Below the pieces are notes generated by a model, which saw only the letters and a program-made list of their open reading frames with translations, was not told where the DNA came from and ran no database searches. This document shows, piece by piece, positions 34,224 through 44,128 of a stretch of 64,000 bases of DNA (the stretch's first letter is position 1; the number at the start of each line of letters is the position of its first letter). Where the stretch lies: NCBI GenBank assembly GCA_934457145.1, contig CAKSHP010000002.1, forward strand, positions 62,001-126,000, read 5' to 3'. The position numbers and the translations under genes are program-made. The stretch is from an uncultured Clostridia bacterium. Its GTDB lineage: Bacteria; Bacillota; Clostridia; UBA1381; UMGS1253.

Positions 34224-35345
34224 ATGATAAAAAAAATACTGCTGCCGTTTTTATTTGTTATGCTTTTTATATTGACGCCAAAGGCATACGCTTATTCGGC
34301 AAAAAGTTACTGTGTAATAGAACAAAACAGCAAAAGAATACTTGCCTCATCAAATGAAAAAGTACGCATGGGAATGGCCAGCACAACAAAAATAATGACC
34401 GCATTTGTTGCTGTTATGCATTCAAATCCGAACGATGTTGTTACTGTAAGCCGCAAAGCTTCATACACTGAGGGTTCATCGCTTTATTTAAAAGAAGGCG
34501 AAACGATAAAAATGTCGGATTTAATTTATGGACTGATGTTAAATTCCGGTAATGACTCAGCGGTTGCAATAGCCGAACATATAAGCGGCAGTTGTGAAGA
34601 ATTTTCAAAATTAATGACTCAAACAGCTCACGAAATAGGTGCGAGTGACACTAACTTTGTAAATCCGAACGGACTTTCGGATGATAATCATTACACAACA
34701 GCATATGATTTGGCACTTATAACTTCAAAAGCACTCGAGAATGAAGAATTTGCAAAAATAGTGTCTACTAAAAAATATATTGGACACACTCTAAATACTA
34801 ATCGCGCACTGTATTTTACCAATCATAATAAGCTTTTAAGCTCAATAAACGGCTGTGTCGGCGTGAAAACAGGTTTTACAAAGGCAACGGGCAGATGTTT
34901 GGTTTCATCGGTAGAAAAAAATGGATGGCAAGCCGTGTGTGTAACGCTTGATGCACCGGATGACTGGAATGATCATAAACAACTGTTCGATTATGTGTTT
35001 GAGAAATATTCGATAAGAAAAATCATAGATAAAAATAGTATTTTAAAAACGGTTGATTTAAACGGAAGTGAAGAAGGGGGAAATCTTGAAATTGCATGCA
35101 GCGAAGATGTGAGCGTTGTTATGTCTGATGATGACAATGTAAGAATAAATTTAGACGAAAATTTAAATGAGATTGAACCGATTAAAAAAAATGACTCTGT
35201 AGGAAACGTTCAGTTTTTTTTAAACGACCAGTTAATCGATATAAAAAAAGCAGTGGCTTATAATGACGTGGTTTTTCCGAAAAAAAGAATGTTTGGTTTT
35301 GAAATCAAAAAACTTTTTTCAAAATGGTTGAGTTTGGGCAGATGA
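34224..35345 (+). CDS. D-alanyl-D-alanine carboxypeptidase, DacF/PBP5-like (peptidase S11)
   Basis: A signal peptide (residues 1-23, ending AYA) precedes the penicillin-binding catalytic domain with all three motifs: SxxK as STTK (Ser53, Lys56), SGN (Ser108-Asn110) and KTG (Lys215-Gly217). A C-terminal beta domain of about 100 residues follows, and the C-terminus (FEIKKLFSKWLSLGR) is an amphipathic helix typical for peripheral membrane anchoring. It trims terminal D-Ala from peptidoglycan pentapeptides. GGGGG lies upstream of the ATG. In spore formers DacF-type enzymes often act in cortex synthesis. No sigma-F partner genes are adjacent, so that role is only possible. Confidence 0.93.
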   Translation: MIKKILLPFLFVMLFILTPKAYAYSAKSYCVIEQNSKRILASSNEKVRMGMASTTKIMTAFVAVMHSNPNDVVTVSRKASYTEGSSLYLKEGETIKMSDLIYGLMLNSGNDSAVAIAEHISGSCEEFSKLMTQTAHEIGASDTNFVNPNGLSDDNHYTTAYDLALITSKALENEEFAKIVSTKKYIGHTLNTNRALYFTNHNKLLSSINGCVGVKTGFTKATGRCLVSSVEKNGWQAVCVTLDAPDDWNDHKQLFDYVFEKYSIRKIIDKNSILKTVDLNGSEEGGNLEIACSEDVSVVMSDDDNVRINLDENLNEIEPIKKNDSVGNVQFFLNDQLIDIKKAVAYNDVVFPKKRMFGFEIKKLFSKWLSLGR

Positions 35346-35414
35346 GTTTACAAAAAATATTTTTTGTAAACAGCAATTGCTTTTTATAAAGAAATATACT
35401 AAAGTCTAGTATAT
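35346..35414 (+). repeat. Perfect palindrome and short hairpin after the dacF-like gene
   Basis: Bases 35346-35371 form a 26-base perfect palindrome (outer arms GTTTACAA/TTGTAAAC) beginning on the base after the stop codon. A second inverted repeat, ATATACTA/TAGTATAT, lies at 35394-35414. The first resembles the hairpin at 1056-1091, also attached to a stop codon. Confidence 0.7.
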
Positions 35415-35476
35415 GTATCAGGCAGTTTAATTGGTAAATTCGTTTTGTTGCATAATAGGGTTGAACAATAATAACA

Positions 35477-35518
35477 AAAACCAACTTTGATAAATTGCTC
35501 TTTATCGAAGTTGGTTTT
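35477..35518. terminator. Bidirectional terminator closing the purine operon and the dacF-like gene
   Basis: Bases 35477-35494 pair with 35501-35518 (18 bp, one wobble, 6-base loop), with A-run and T-run ends. It lies between convergent units. Confidence 0.93.
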
Positions 35519-35545
35519 ACGTTTTTTCATTTAGAATACGATTTA

Positions 35546-38500
35546 TTACTTAAAATATTCTACAGCGCTTTCAAAAAGCTTCATGTCATAATTACCGCTG
35601 ACATTTTTATATAAATCAGTATCTATACGTTCGCTGTGTCCCATTTTACCAAACACGCGTCCGTCTGGAGAACAAATTCCCTCAACGGCAAAATTTGAGC
35701 CGTTAGGATTAAAATTAATATCATGCGTTGCGTTGCCGTCAAAATCCACATACTGAGTTATAATTTGGCCGTTTTTTGCAAGTTCATATATCAACTCGTC
35801 GGAGGCTAAAAATCTGCCTTCGCCATGAGAAATCGGCACATTATAAATGTCTGATATATTAGTGTTAAGAAGCCATGGTGAATTAACCGAAGTTATTTTT
35901 GTGCGCACAATTTTAGATTGGTGACGTCCGATTGTATTAAACGTAAGCGTTGGTGAATTTTCATTTGTATCAACAATTTTTCCGTATGGCACAAGTCCTA
36001 ATTTTATGAGAGCTTGAAAACCGTTGCAAATCCCGCCTATAAGTCCGTCTTTTGCGTCTAACATCTCCGACACAGCATCTTTTATTTCCTCATTTCTGAA
36101 AAACGCCGTTATGAATTTTCCGGACCCGTCAGGTTCATCGCCGCCGGAAAATCCGCCCGGTATGAATATAATCTGTGACTCTTTAATGCGTTTTGCAAAT
36201 TCGCTCACAGACTGTGCTACAGAACTTGCCGAAAGATTGTTTATAACAAATATATCAGGATTTGCTCCTGCACGCATAGCTGCTTTTGCTGTATCATATT
36301 CGCAGTTTGTTCCCGGAAATACCGGAATTAAAATTTTAGGCTTAGAGGTTTTATTTTTACACACCGCAGCGCTTCTCTTTTCAAAGCAAAAATTATCCGG
36401 TTTTTTATCATTATAATTAATATTACAGTTAAACACACTTTCAAGCTTATTTTCATATTTTTCATACAAATCAGAAAGGTTTATTTTTTTGTTGTTATAT
36501 GAAATTGTTTGTTTGTCGGTTGTGTGTCCGAGTAAAATTGAATTTTCGATTTGTTTGTTAGAATTCAATTCAACAACAAACGAACCGTATGAATAGCCGA
36601 AAAGCTTTTTAAGCGGGATTTCTTTTTCATATTCAAATCCAATATGGTTGCCCATTGTCATTTTTAAAACTGCTTCAGCAATGCCTCCGATTCCGGGTGT
36701 GTATATTGCCGCAGCTTCCCCTGCCCTATTTAATTCATATATACGTTTATAACATTTTTTTAATGACTTGGCATTCGGCAAACCGTTTTCGTCGTATTCA
36801 GGACAAATTAACACAACACTGTGATTTGGTGCTTTAATTTCATTTGAGACAATATCTTTTGTTTTTGCACATGTTACGGCAAATGATACCAGTGTCGGAG
36901 GAACATCAATGTTTTCAAACGTTCCGCTCATTGAATCCTTACCGCCTATGGCAGCAATTTCAAGTTCTTTTTGTGCTTTGAGTGCTCCTAAAAGTGCGGC
37001 AAATGGTTTGCCCCATCTGTCCGGATCTTTTTTCGGTTTTTCAAAATATTCCTGAAATGTGAGATATATGTCTTCAAATTTTGCACCTGTTGCTATTAGT
37101 TTGCAAACAGACTCAATAACAGAAAGATATGCGCCGTGATATGGGCTTTTTTCCATTATAAACGGATTAAATCCCCATGACATAACAGAACAATCATCTG
37201 TATGTGCTTTTTCAACCGAAATTTTGTTTACCATTGCCTGTATGGGTGTTCTTTGGTATTTCCCGCCAAACGGCATAAGTACACTGCCTGCTCCTATTGT
37301 GGAGTCGAAACGTTCGGAAAGGCCTCTTTTTGAACAAATATTTAAATCCTCAGCAAGCGAAAAGTAAAGTTCCTCAAAAGACTCGGACTTTAAAATTTTT
37401 TCATAATCCAAGGCTTTTACAACGTGTATGTCAGTGTGCTTTTCAGCACCGTTTGAATTTAAAAATTCTCTTGAGATGTCAACTATTTTTTCGCCGTTCC
37501 AATCCATAACAAGACGTGGCTGTTTTGTTACAACAGCAACAATACTTGCCTCTAAATTTTCCTGATTTGCAAGTTCGCAAAAAGTTTTTGCATCGTTTTT
37601 GTCAACGACCACAGCCATTCTTTCCTGTGATTCACTTATAGCAAGCTCTGTGCCGTCAAGACCGTCGTATTTTTTCGGAACTGCGTTCAAATTAATTCTT
37701 ATGCCGTCTGCCAATTCGCCGATTGCAACCGATACTCCGCCGGCACCGAAATCGTTACAGCGTTTTATAAGCGTTGCTGCCTTTTCATTTCTGAAAAGTC
37801 TTTGCAGTTTTCTTTCCTCCGGCGCATTACCTTTTTGCACTTCAGCACCGCAGCTTTCAAGCGATTTTACGCTGTGTGACTTTGAAGAACCGGTTGCACC
37901 GCCGCAGCCGTCTCGGCCTGTACGTCCGCCGAGCAAAATTATAATATCTCCCTCGCACGGAGTTTCTCTGCGCACATTTTTTTGAGGTGCAGCTGCAATA
38001 ACGGCACCTATCTCCATTCGCTTTGCAACATATCCGTCATGATAAATTTCATCAACAATACCGGTTGCCAGACCTATTTGGTTTCCGTATGAACTGTAAC
38101 CGTTGGCTGCGGTTGTTACAATTTTTCTTTGAGGAAGTTTGCCTTCTATGGTTTCGGATACCGGCTTTAAAGGATCTGCCGCACCGGTTACGCGCATTGC
38201 GCCGTATACATAGCTTCTTCCGGAAAGAGGATCGCGTATAGCGCCTCCTATACATGTTGCTGCACCGCCGAACGGTTCGATTTCGGTAGGATGATTGTGA
38301 GTTTCATTTTTAAATAAAAGAAGCCACTTTTCGCTTTTGTTGTCTACATCAACATTAATTTTCACAGTGCAGGCATTAATTTCTTCAGATTCGTCAAGTT
38401 TGTCGAGTTTGCCGCACTTTTTCAGATATTTTGCAGCTATAGTGCCGATATCCATAAGATTTATATTTTTATTTTCACGTCCGAGCTCTTTGCGGATTTT

Positions 38501-39250
38501 TTTATACTCTTCAAATTCTTTTTCGATTTCTTTATCTTCAAACGTTACGTTATCAATAGTTGTTAAAAAAGTTGTATGACGGCAATGATCAGACCAGTAT
38601 GTATCTATCATTTTAATTTCCGTTATTGTAGGATTTCGCTTTTCGCCTTTAAAATAGCTTTGACAAAATTTTACATCATCAATATCCATTGCCAAACCAT
38701 AGCTTTGAATAAACTCTGTTAAACCGTCTTCATCCAAAGCCGTGAAGCCGTCTAACGTTTTAACTTTTGTCGGTATACTGTAGTCTGTTTTTAAAGTTTT
38801 ATATTCTTTTAAGTCTACAAGCTGTGCCTCAACAGGATTTACAACATATTTTTTTATCGTATCCATTTCCGCCTCGGAAACATTTCCGTATACAATATAA
38901 ACCTTGGCCGTTTTAACCGTCGGGCGCTCTTTCTTTGAAATAAGCGATATACATTCTGCAGCGGAATTTGCTCTTTGGTCAAACTGTCCGGGTAAATATG
39001 AAACTGCAAACACTTGTCCGCCATTAATATTTTCAAGTTTTTCGCTGATATTATCAAGCTGCGGCTCCGAAAACACAGTATTTGAACAATAATTAAACAA
39101 TTCCTTATCAATGTTTTCAACATCGTACCGGTTTATAATTCTTAAATTTTCAAGACCGGATATTTGCAAAATATTTTTCAGTTCGTTATATAAAGACTTT
39201 GCTTCGTTATCAAGGTTTTCTTTTTTTTCAACATATAACCTATATACCAT
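35546..39250 (-). CDS. purL: Phosphoribosylformylglycinamidine synthase, long single-chain form
   Basis: The 1234-residue protein makes FGAM from FGAR, ATP and glutamine. It is the long form found in Clostridia and streptococci, with no separate PurQ or PurS. The N-terminal PurS-like part, synthetase domain (SDHCRHTTFL, FKNETHNHPTEIEPFGGAATCIGG) and second AIRS-like half (MSWGFNPFIMEKSPYHGAY) are followed from about residue 960 by the glutamine amidotransferase (PGTNCEYDTAKA, nucleophile in GGICNGFQAL, SHGEGRF, GHSER). ATG 39250 is favoured: GGAGG lies seven bases upstream and it overlaps the purD stop codon by one base. It is the last gene of the operon. Confidence 0.96.
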   Translation of the reverse strand: MVYRLYVEKKENLDNEAKSLYNELKNILQISGLENLRIINRYDVENIDKELFNYCSNTVFSEPQLDNISEKLENINGGQVFAVSYLPGQFDQRANSAAECISLISKKERPTVKTAKVYIVYGNVSEAEMDTIKKYVVNPVEAQLVDLKEYKTLKTDYSIPTKVKTLDGFTALDEDGLTEFIQSYGLAMDIDDVKFCQSYFKGEKRNPTITEIKMIDTYWSDHCRHTTFLTTIDNVTFEDKEIEKEFEEYKKIRKELGRENKNINLMDIGTIAAKYLKKCGKLDKLDESEEINACTVKINVDVDNKSEKWLLLFKNETHNHPTEIEPFGGAATCIGGAIRDPLSGRSYVYGAMRVTGAADPLKPVSETIEGKLPQRKIVTTAANGYSSYGNQIGLATGIVDEIYHDGYVAKRMEIGAVIAAAPQKNVRRETPCEGDIIILLGGRTGRDGCGGATGSSKSHSVKSLESCGAEVQKGNAPEERKLQRLFRNEKAATLIKRCNDFGAGGVSVAIGELADGIRINLNAVPKKYDGLDGTELAISESQERMAVVVDKNDAKTFCELANQENLEASIVAVVTKQPRLVMDWNGEKIVDISREFLNSNGAEKHTDIHVVKALDYEKILKSESFEELYFSLAEDLNICSKRGLSERFDSTIGAGSVLMPFGGKYQRTPIQAMVNKISVEKAHTDDCSVMSWGFNPFIMEKSPYHGAYLSVIESVCKLIATGAKFEDIYLTFQEYFEKPKKDPDRWGKPFAALLGALKAQKELEIAAIGGKDSMSGTFENIDVPPTLVSFAVTCAKTKDIVSNEIKAPNHSVVLICPEYDENGLPNAKSLKKCYKRIYELNRAGEAAAIYTPGIGGIAEAVLKMTMGNHIGFEYEKEIPLKKLFGYSYGSFVVELNSNKQIENSILLGHTTDKQTISYNNKKINLSDLYEKYENKLESVFNCNINYNDKKPDNFCFEKRSAAVCKNKTSKPKILIPVFPGTNCEYDTAKAAMRAGANPDIFVINNLSASSVAQSVSEFAKRIKESQIIFIPGGFSGGDEPDGSGKFITAFFRNEEIKDAVSEMLDAKDGLIGGICNGFQALIKLGLVPYGKIVDTNENSPTLTFNTIGRHQSKIVRTKITSVNSPWLLNTNISDIYNVPISHGEGRFLASDELIYELAKNGQIITQYVDFDGNATHDINFNPNGSNFAVEGICSPDGRVFGKMGHSERIDTDLYKNVSGNYDMKLFESAVEYFK

Positions 39251-40506
39251 CACTTTACCTCCAAAGCTCTTTTTCCAATGTCTTTTCTGTAAAATTCATT
39301 TGTAAAGCTAATTTGCTTTACAGTGTCATAAGCCTTATCAATTGCTTCTTTTAATGTGTTTCCGGTTTCGGTAACACCTAATACTCGTCCGCCGGAAGAT
39401 ATTAATTTTCCGTCTTTAAGTTTTGTGCCGGCTCCGTAGATGTTCTTATCTTTTGGCATTGATATTTCATAACCGCTTTCATAATGAGAAGGGTATCCAT
39501 CAGATGCCATAACAACGCAGCAGGCATGCTCATTTTTAAAGCGTACGTTTGCATTTTTAAGATTTCCGTCAGCAACAGCCATAAAAATATCAAGCAGATC
39601 ACTTTCAAGCAGCGGCAGCACAACCTGTGTTTCCGGATCGCCGAAACGGCAGTTGTATTCAATCACTTTCGGACCTTTATCCGTCAGCATAAGCCCGAAA
39701 TACAAACAACCTTTAAATGTACGGTTTTCCATATTCATAGCGTTGATGGTGGGAATAAAAATTTTATCCATGCATTCTTTTTCAATTTCTTTTGTATAAA
39801 AAGGATTTGGAGCAATGGTTCCCATGCCGCCGGTATTTAATCCTTTATCCCCGTCAAGTGCGCGTTTGTGATCCATTGAAGAAACCATTGGAATAAGCGT
39901 TTTACCGTCTGTAAAAGTTAAAACAGAAACCTCCGGACCGGTCAAAAACTCTTCAATTACGATATTGTTTCCGCTGGCGCCGAAAATTTTATCCTCCATT
40001 ATACTTTCAACGGCTTTTTTTGCTTCATCTTTTGTGTTTGCAATTATAACACCTTTTCCGAGTGCAAGTCCGTCTGCTTTAATAACTGTCGGCATAGGTG
40101 CGTTTTCTATGTATTCAATCGCTTTAGCAGCATTGTCAAACACATTGTATTCAGCAGTAGGAATATTATATTTTTTCATAAGATTTTTTGAAAAAACTTT
40201 ACTGCCTTCTATTATTGCGGCATCTTTTTTCGGTCCAAAGCATTTTATGCCTTTTGCTTCAAGTGCATCTATGGCGCCGAGCACAAGCGGATCATCCGGC
40301 GCTACAACTGCAAAATCAATATCGTTTTTTGCGGCAAAGTCGACTATATTTTCAATATCAGTCGCTTTTATATCAACACAATCCGCATCGAAAGAAATCG
40401 CACCGTTACCGGGCAGTGCATATATTTTGCTCACTTTTTTATTTTCTTTGATTTTTTTTATTATAGCGTGTTCCCTGCCTCCGCCGCCAACAACCATTAT
40501 ATTCAA
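39250..40506 (-). CDS. purD: Phosphoribosylamine-glycine ligase
   Basis: PurD joins glycine to phosphoribosylamine. ATP-grasp motifs are clear: VVGGGGREHAI at the N-terminus, FGPKKDAAIIEGSKVFSKNLM, PTVIKADGLALGKGV, VLTFTDGKTLIPM, NTGGMGTIAPNPF and EYNCRFGDPETQVVLP. About 418 residues, normal length. The start is uncertain: GTG at 40515 is only two bases from the AAAGG site, whereas TTG at 40506 is 11 bases away and gives the usual family N-terminus. The gene ends in TGATG, overlapping purL by one base. Confidence 0.96.
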   Translation of the reverse strand: MNIMVVGGGGREHAIIKKIKENKKVSKIYALPGNGAISFDADCVDIKATDIENIVDFAAKNDIDFAVVAPDDPLVLGAIDALEAKGIKCFGPKKDAAIIEGSKVFSKNLMKKYNIPTAEYNVFDNAAKAIEYIENAPMPTVIKADGLALGKGVIIANTKDEAKKAVESIMEDKIFGASGNNIVIEEFLTGPEVSVLTFTDGKTLIPMVSSMDHKRALDGDKGLNTGGMGTIAPNPFYTKEIEKECMDKIFIPTINAMNMENRTFKGCLYFGLMLTDKGPKVIEYNCRFGDPETQVVLPLLESDLLDIFMAVADGNLKNANVRFKNEHACCVVMASDGYPSHYESGYEISMPKDKNIYGAGTKLKDGKLISSGGRVLGVTETGNTLKEAIDKAYDTVKQISFTNEFYRKDIGKRALEVK

Positions 40507-40534
40507 GCTACTCACAGCCTTTCTTTTTTATTTA

Positions 40535-41719
40535 TTAATGGTGAAACAATCTCATATGTGTAAATGCCATAGCAATATTATATTTATCACATGCATCAAT
40601 AACGATATTATCTCTGATAGATCCTCCGGGCTGAGCTATATAGCTGACACCGCTCTTAAAAGCCCTGTCGATATTATCGTCAAACGGAAAAAATGCGTCG
40701 CTTCCGAGGCTTACGCCTTTTAAAGAAGCTATATATTCTTTCTTTTCTTCTTGCGTAAAGGGGTTTGGCTTTACAGAAAAAAGCTTTTGCCATTCACCGT
40801 CTGCAAGCAATTGTTCATAGTCGTTTGAAATGTAAATATCTATTGCATTATCTCTTTCGGGACGTTTGATTTCATCTAAAAACGGCAGCTCCAAAACCTT
40901 TTCGTGCTGGCGCAAATGCCATATATCTGCTTTGTTACCGGCAAGACGCGTGCAATGTATGCGTGACTGCTGTCCGGCACCAACGCCGATTGCCTGTCCG
41001 TCTTTAGCATAACACACAGAATTTGACTGCGTGTATTTAAGTGTTATAAGACTGATAATTAAATCTCTCTTTGCTTCGGGAGAAATATTTTTGTTTTTTG
41101 TAACAACATCATTTAACAAATCGTAATCTATTTTAAAATTGTTTCTTCCCTGCTCGAAAGTTATTCCGAATACCTGCTTTCTTTCAATCGGCTCGGGAAT
41201 ATAATCTTTGTCTATTTTAACGATATTGTAATTTCCTTTCCTTTTTTGCATAAGTATTTTTAATGCTTCATTTGAATATCCGGGGGCTATTATTCCGTCT
41301 GACACTTCGCGTGCTATAAGTTTTGCGGTTATTTCGTCACATTCATCACTAAGCGCAATCCAATCTCCGAAAGACGACATTCTGTCGGTTCCTCTTGCTC
41401 TGGCGTATGCGCATGCTAAAGCTGACGAATCCAAGTCTTCTATATCATCTACAAAACAAGCTTTTTTTAGTTTTTCATCAAGCTTTGTGCCAACCGAAGC
41501 AGAAGTCGGGCTAACATGTTTAAAAGAAGTTGCAGCGCACATACCAAGTGCTTTTTTCATCTCGCTGACAAGCTGCCAACTGTTTAAAGCATCCAAAAAA
41601 TTAATATATCCGGGTTTGCCATTTATAATTTCTAACGGCAGATCAGAGCTGTTTTCCATATAAATTTTTGCCGGTTTTTGATTGGGATTGCATCCGTACT
41701 TTAATTCAAATTCTTTCAT
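40535..41719 (-). CDS. purH: AICAR transformylase, stand-alone (lacks the IMP cyclohydrolase domain)
   Basis: The 394-residue protein corresponds to the C-terminal half of bifunctional PurH: it begins FELKYGCNPNQKPAKIYM and contains CAATSFKHVSPTSASVG with the catalytic Lys-His, ARARGTDRMSSFGDW, YTQSNSVCYAKDGQAIGVGAGQQSRIHCTRLA and SDAFFPFDDNIDRA. It transfers the formyl group of 10-formyl-THF to AICAR. The N-terminal MGS-like cyclohydrolase domain is absent; that step is probably done by the PurO homologue directly upstream in the operon. GGAGGG precedes the ATG. Confidence 0.93.
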   Translation of the reverse strand: MKEFELKYGCNPNQKPAKIYMENSSDLPLEIINGKPGYINFLDALNSWQLVSEMKKALGMCAATSFKHVSPTSASVGTKLDEKLKKACFVDDIEDLDSSALACAYARARGTDRMSSFGDWIALSDECDEITAKLIAREVSDGIIAPGYSNEALKILMQKRKGNYNIVKIDKDYIPEPIERKQVFGITFEQGRNNFKIDYDLLNDVVTKNKNISPEAKRDLIISLITLKYTQSNSVCYAKDGQAIGVGAGQQSRIHCTRLAGNKADIWHLRQHEKVLELPFLDEIKRPERDNAIDIYISNDYEQLLADGEWQKLFSVKPNPFTQEEKKEYIASLKGVSLGSDAFFPFDDNIDRAFKSGVSYIAQPGGSIRDNIVIDACDKYNIAMAFTHMRLFHH

Positions 41720-41736
41720 CTGTTCCCTCCGATTTA

Positions 41737-42456
41737 TTAAATATTTTTATTTATCAATCTGTCTTCATACTCTTTTGTTTTTAAGTTTGTATATCTTACA
41801 TATAAAGAAATTTTGTTATTGCTGTCTAAAGCGTTCCAAATTTTATTTGTGTAATTTTCTATATCGTTTTCTATACAAACTCTTTTCGGTTCACCTATAA
41901 ACGTTGGCAGAGGATTTCCATCGCCCATATACGTATGTATAAAATGACCGACACCGCAAACGGGAGAATACGAAAAGGTAAATCGATTACACGCGCTTGC
42001 GCTCTCGTCGGCGCTTTTTAAAATGCTCATCTGATAATTAAAATCATTTTCGAAAAAATTTAAAATTGCACTTATTCTCGGAGTGAAATTCGGTGCATCG
42101 GGTTCAAAGGTTCGGCTTTCAAGCGCTTCTGAAAATGATTTTTTTTCTTTTAAAAAATTATATATTGTATCGGTTTGGTCGCCGTTTGTTACAATTATGC
42201 TGTTTTCATATGTGCGGACGGGCGAATATATTATAAGGCTCGGATCCGAAACTTTTTTTTCATCAAACGGATAAATTGTTATATTTTCATTTTCTTTCTT
42301 AAAAATACGATTTCGGCTGTTTTCGCTTCTGCCCATTATAAAATAAGCAAAAACTGCCTTTTGTTCATCCGGGCTTTTTCCAGCTATAATTCCTCTTCCG
42401 ACATAAGAATTATCGCAAATCAAATCTGAAATATCATTTGTTTTATAAACGTTCAT
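41737..42456 (-). CDS. purO: IMP cyclohydrolase, PurO family (archaeal-type)
   Basis: The 239-residue protein carries the PurO family pattern YVGRGIIAGKSPDEQKAVF then YFIMGRSENSRNRIF, followed by IIYSPVRTYENSIIVTNGDQTD, EPDAPNFTPRISAI and PVCGVGHFIHTYMGDGNPLP. PurO closes FAICAR to IMP without metal and is unrelated in sequence to the PurH cyclohydrolase domain; it was first found in archaea. The ATG at 42456 has GGGAGG upstream and overlaps purN by 14 bases. A longer frame from 42576 would run deep into purN and lacks family similarity. Its position between purN and the stand-alone transformylase makes the role convincing. Confidence 0.9.
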   Translation of the reverse strand: MNVYKTNDISDLICDNSYVGRGIIAGKSPDEQKAVFAYFIMGRSENSRNRIFKKENENITIYPFDEKKVSDPSLIIYSPVRTYENSIIVTNGDQTDTIYNFLKEKKSFSEALESRTFEPDAPNFTPRISAILNFFENDFNYQMSILKSADESASACNRFTFSYSPVCGVGHFIHTYMGDGNPLPTFIGEPKRVCIENDIENYTNKIWNALDSNNKISLYVRYTNLKTKEYEDRLINKNI

Positions 42457-43075
42457 TGGCTGCCTCCCTGTTTTTTGATTTTGAAATTTTTGAGCATACC
42501 TTTTCAACCGCCTTGGGCAGAATTTTCCACTCGGCTTGCTGCATAATGCGTTTTTGCAGACTTTGCGGTGTATCATTTTTCAAAATTTTTACCGCCTTTT
42601 GATATATTATTTCACCGCCGTCAGGAATTTCATTAACGAAATGTACAGTTGCACCGCTGATTTTAACGCCATATTTCAAAGCAGCTTCGTGAACATGAAT
42701 TCCGTAAAAACCTTTTCCGCAAAAAGACGGAATGAGTGACGGATGAACATTTATAATCCTTTTTTCAAATCTGCTTGTAAAATTTTTTGTTAAAATGCTC
42801 ATAAATCCTGCCAAAACTATTAAATCAATGTTGTTTTCGATCATTAAAAAATAAAGTTTTTCTTCAAAATCTTTTTGAGTGTCAAAATTCTTTTTTAAAA
42901 CAACTTCTGTTTTTATATTTTCGTTTTCGGCGCGTTTTAGAGCATACGCATCTTCTTTATTTGACACAACCAGTTTTATTTTGCCGTTCTTTAGCTTTTT
43001 TTCCTTTTCGCTGTCAATAAGTGCCTGAAGATTTGTCCCTCCGCCGGACACAAAAACTGCAATGTTTGCTAACAT
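42443..43075 (-). CDS. purN: Phosphoribosylglycinamide formyltransferase
   Basis: PurN formylates GAR using 10-formyl-THF. Motifs: [18 protein letters not shown] at the N-terminus, [61 protein letters not shown] (read in pieces), with the catalytic Asn-His-Asp set. Length 210 is normal. It overlaps purM by seven bases and purO by 14, so the three are translationally coupled. Confidence 0.96.
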   Translation of the reverse strand: MLANIAVFVSGGGTNLQALIDSEKEKKLKNGKIKLVVSNKEDAYALKRAENENIKTEVVLKKNFDTQKDFEEKLYFLMIENNIDLIVLAGFMSILTKNFTSRFEKRIINVHPSLIPSFCGKGFYGIHVHEAALKYGVKISGATVHFVNEIPDGGEIIYQKAVKILKNDTPQSLQKRIMQQAEWKILPKAVEKVCSKISKSKNREAANERL

Positions 43076-44106
43076 ATTACCACGCTTTCATTGCCTTTTG
43101 CAATTTCGCCCATAATATAGGCATCTTCCCCGTTCCGCTTCAAGATTTCAAGAGCGCTTTCGGCATCGTTTTTGTCAACAACAATGCTCATTCCGACACC
43201 CATATTAAAAGTATTAAACATATCTCTTTCACTTATTTCTCCCGTTTTTGAAATTAATTTAAATATCGGAAGTATGTTTAAAGCATTTTTTTCAATCTTT
43301 GCCGTAAAGCCTGACGGTATGCTGCGCGGAATATTTTCATAAAAGCCCCCGCCGGTTATGTGCGACACGGCTTTAACATTTATTTTTTCAAAAAGCGCAA
43401 TCATTGGTTTTACATATATTTTTGTCGGTGTTAAAAGAGTTTCGCCTATACTCTTGTTATTAAGAAATTCAACAGGTGTTGTAATATCTTTATTTTCAAC
43501 GTCAAACACTTTTCTGACAAGCGAAAACCCGTTTGAATGAACTCCGCTGGACGGAAGCGCAATTATTATATCGCCTTCTTTAATTTTGGTATTATCAAGT
43601 ATTTTATCTTTGTCAACTACGCCAACGCTGAAGCCCGCCAAGTCGTATTCGTCCTCAGGATAAAATCCCGGCATTTCAGCTGTTTCTCCTCCGATTAAAG
43701 CGCAGCCTGCCTGCACGCATCCTTTTGAAACACCGCTCACTATGTCTGCCACTTTTTGAGGATAGTTTTTGCCGACTGCAATATAATCTAAAAAGAATAA
43801 CGGTTTTGCTCCGCAGCAGATAATATCGTTTACGCACATTGCTACGCAGTCTATTCCGACACTGTCGTGCTTATTCATCAAAAATGCAAGTTTAAGCTTT
43901 GTACCGACACCGTCCGTACCGCTTACCAAAACAGGCTTTTTTATATTTGTGCAGTCGAGTTCAAACAATCCTCCAAATCCGCCGATACCCGAAAGCACAC
44001 CGCTTGTCATTGTCTTTTTTATATGTTCTTTCATCAGTTCGACAGCTTTGTATCCCGCCGTTATATCAACGCCTGCCTCTTTGTAACTTTCGCTAAAGCT
44101 TTTCAT
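43069..44106 (-). CDS. purM: Phosphoribosylformylglycinamidine cyclo-ligase
   Basis: PurM converts FGAM to AIR with ATP. The 345-residue protein begins [20 protein letters not shown] and has [65 protein letters not shown] and [17 protein letters not shown], ending in [12 protein letters not shown]. All are standard. GGGAGAG lies eight bases upstream of the ATG. Confidence 0.97.
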   Translation of the reverse strand: MKSFSESYKEAGVDITAGYKAVELMKEHIKKTMTSGVLSGIGGFGGLFELDCTNIKKPVLVSGTDGVGTKLKLAFLMNKHDSVGIDCVAMCVNDIICCGAKPLFFLDYIAVGKNYPQKVADIVSGVSKGCVQAGCALIGGETAEMPGFYPEDEYDLAGFSVGVVDKDKILDNTKIKEGDIIIALPSSGVHSNGFSLVRKVFDVENKDITTPVEFLNNKSIGETLLTPTKIYVKPMIALFEKINVKAVSHITGGGFYENIPRSIPSGFTAKIEKNALNILPIFKLISKTGEISERDMFNTFNMGVGMSIVVDKNDAESALEILKRNGEDAYIMGEIAKGNESVVIC

Positions 44107-44128
44107 ATATCAACTCTCCCGTTCATAT

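Noticed and set aside
39965..40723. 252-codon plus-strand frame across purD and purH
   Set aside because: It crosses two well-supported genes in antisense and has no ribosome binding site; its hydrophobicity is an antisense artefact.
42457..42576. Extended N-terminus for the PurO-family protein
   Set aside because: The 40 extra residues lie within purN in another frame, do not resemble PurO, and the ATG at 42456 has its own GGGAGG.
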